This document shows, piece after piece, positions 62,358 to 64,000 of a DNA stretch of 64,000 bases. Within the stretch, counting starts at the first letter, position 1, and each line of letters starts with the position of its first letter. Below the pieces are notes generated by a model that was given only the letters and a program-made list of their open reading frames with translations, searched no databases and was not told the DNA's origin. The DNA comes from Niebla homalea (taxonomy: Eukaryota > Ascomycota > Lecanoromycetes > Lecanorales > Ramalinaceae): NCBI GenBank assembly GCA_019925105.1, contig JAHGAU010000020.1:372001-436000 (forward strand), in the 5' to 3' direction. Both the position numbers and the translations under genes were made by a program.

Positions 62358-63783
62358 TAATAATAGCTATCCGTACTGGATTGCAACGTTACCGTAGTTA
62401 TTAAGAACCCAGGACTTTTTCGCGTGGATTATCTGGGCTATTATTGAGTTTAAGCCGCTCAGTAAGAAATTAAAAAGAAGTTTATATAAGATATTTATAA
62501 CTTAAACAATAAAAACGTCGTTACCAGTATTAAAGCCTTAATCTTAAAGGCCAAAAAATCATTTATGTTACGTAACCCGCGTACTCCGCGTACTCTATAA
62601 TATTCCCCGTAATCCGGGTCTATCCCTATATAAAGAGCGAATAACAAATACTTAAACGTACCGCTATTCCGCGGTTAAAAAGAGTAATAAGATAATTAAA
62701 AATTATATTTCAACTTAAAATTCCGTTAAAATACGATTTTCTTTACGTTTAAAACGGATAAAACAAACTATATATACGATTATTATAGGGATAATATATT
62801 CGATTTACTTAAAGTTTAAACCGATTTATTTTCTGACAATTTATATACTTTACCGGCTTAAATGCTTAAAAATTTAAATAATATATTTAATATATATAAT
62901 AAAGTCTTTATGTATAATATTTAACTATATTTACCGGACTTTAATATAAGTAAGAAAAATAAAAAAATAAAATATTCAATAAGTTTTATACTTAATTCTT
63001 AATTATAATTACGTTTTTAAGCTACTTTAAGTTTTATAAAATTTTAACCGTATATAAACTTTTTACTTTAAAGTTACGTTATTAAATTACGGACGGTTTT
63101 ACTCTTATATTATATTATTAATTTATTAGTTATTTACGTTAATATAATCTTAACGTATATTAAGCGGAGAGTATAAACTTTTACGTAAACCGGTTATAAT
63201 TACCAGTTTATTTAACTTAAACATTACTAGATAATAATCTTAAAGAAATTATTAAAGATAAACTCTTACGTTATAAGCTATATATTAAATATCTTAAACC
63301 GGGATACTTATTTATTTATATAGATGTATTTTATAAGGGTTACGCTTTACTTTTATATACGGAGGTTAAGAAAATTTTAAATACTTAAAATTAAAATAAT
63401 ACTTAAAAAGCCCGTTAATAAATAAATTTACTTTAATAGTATTTAATTCTTTAATAAAAAGCCTTAATAATAACGGTAATAATTATTTACTTTATATTAA
63501 GCCTTTCTTTAATTAAAAAATATACGATCCGGCTATTTATCGGAGAATACGTTAATCGACTTAATTTACGTTAGTTTTTTCTCAATTTTTTTACGTTTTT
63601 AAACTTAACTTTTTCTCGATTTTTCTTAATATATTACTACCCGGCTTTTATATAAGTAATTATAATACCTTAAGGTAATTAATATTATTTCGTCGTTACT
63701 AAATTTATAATATCCTTAACCTTAAAGATAAATAAATAGAATAATTAACTTATAAAAGCTCGCCGTCGTTAAAGGGGGGATCG
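62358..63783 (+). mobile_element. internal region of a short LTR element
   Basis: 1.43 kb between the family 3 LTRs. The first 100 bp are little mutated (a TGGATTGCAACG word 17 bp after the LTR could be a primer-binding site, unproven), then RIP-type decay takes over. Immediately before the right LTR is a purine run, AAAGGGGGGA (63772-63780 region), fitting a polypurine tract. The region is too short for a gag-pol and no RT, integrase or protease block was seen, so a non-autonomous element is likely. Confidence 0.6.
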
Positions 63784-63958
63784 TATTATAATTCCAAGTG
63801 GCCTTGCTCCCAGGCTCGGCCTACTTACCCCATAAGGACTAGCTCCCGGGGGGGCTTGGCGCATTTACCTACCATGCGTGCACCACCTGTATTATAGCTA
63901 CCTTCATAGCTATTATTCTCATTCATTACTAGGACCTACCTACTCCAGTACCCTGACA
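63784..63958 (+). mobile_element. LTR, family 3, copy 2 (175 bp; likely 3' LTR)
   Basis: The start reads TATTATAATTCCAAG, the TGTCATGGTTCCAAG of copy 3 after G-to-A and C-to-T changes; it ends GTACCCTGACA. It differs from copy 1 by more than transitions in the middle (a GGGGGGGCTTGGCGC segment and length differences), so the two LTRs are old or belong to different insertions. Confidence 0.82.
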
Positions 63959-63962
63959 TACG

Positions 63963-64000
63963 TGTCATGGTTCCAAGTGGCCTTGCTCCCAGGCTCGGTC
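63963..64000 (+). mobile_element. LTR, family 3, copy 3 (cut by window end)
   Basis: Starts TGTCATGGTTCCAAGTGGCC and runs to the window edge. It lies only four bases (TACG) after copy 2 and resembles copy 2 more than copy 1. Confidence 0.85.

Overview
The window looks like a gene-free, extremely AT-rich, repeat-packed block from a filamentous ascomycete (Pezizomycotina) genome. By eye CpA and TpG are almost absent, TpA is very common and CpG is comparatively well kept. Every recognisable reading frame is riddled with stops of the CAA/CAG/CGA/TGG-to-stop kind. This is the signature of repeat-induced point mutation (RIP) acting on old transposons. No intact protein-coding gene, rRNA or tRNA was found. 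The organism call is an inference from RIP plus element types; no species marker is present.

The backbone is one LINE family of about 5.8 kb, probably Tad1-like: ORF1 opening MATN-GTPEV, then an ORF2 with EEP endonuclease and reverse transcriptase, a 3' tail of (CAAT)n and 12-14 bp target-site duplications. Copies are A1 (1-5363, minus), B1 (5364-9494, minus, apparently interrupted by A1), C (16408-22201, minus, TSDs found), D (22921-32390, plus, split by A2), A2 (24051-29840, minus, TSDs found), B2 (41896-48164, plus, TSDs found, itself hit by the 440-bp A4) and A3 (50728-56510, minus, TSDs found). A4 (42313-42752) keeps an almost unmutated 5' half and shows what the family looked like before RIP.

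Between the LINEs lie older or smaller layers. A Ty3/gypsy reverse transcriptase relic on the minus strand (22320 down to 15000) is broken by LINE C and by a 710-bp element that carries a LINE-like 3' tail. Three small solo LTRs have perfect 5-bp TSDs (12635, 37893, 60985). A short, probably non-autonomous LTR element sits at 62195-63958, and a further LTR copy starts 4 bp after it at 63963. Five copies of an undescribed roughly 145-bp GGGAT-rich repeat lie at 10881, 12355, 33531, 34457 and 41275. There is a G-rich minisatellite at 32697-33345 and a (AAT)61 microsatellite at 40641-40823. The small LTRs, the minisatellite and the 5' part of A4 keep CA dinucleotides and stand out as islands that escaped RIP.

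Layering read from the TSDs: the gypsy relic is among the oldest; LINEs C and D and the 710-bp element landed in or beside it; A2 landed in D, A4 in B2, and A1 most likely in B1. The rest of the sequence (9.5-12.3, 35.1-40.4, 48.2-50.7 and 56.5-62.2 kb) is AT-rich degenerate DNA in which I recognise no gene, apart from two possible retroelement protein relics.
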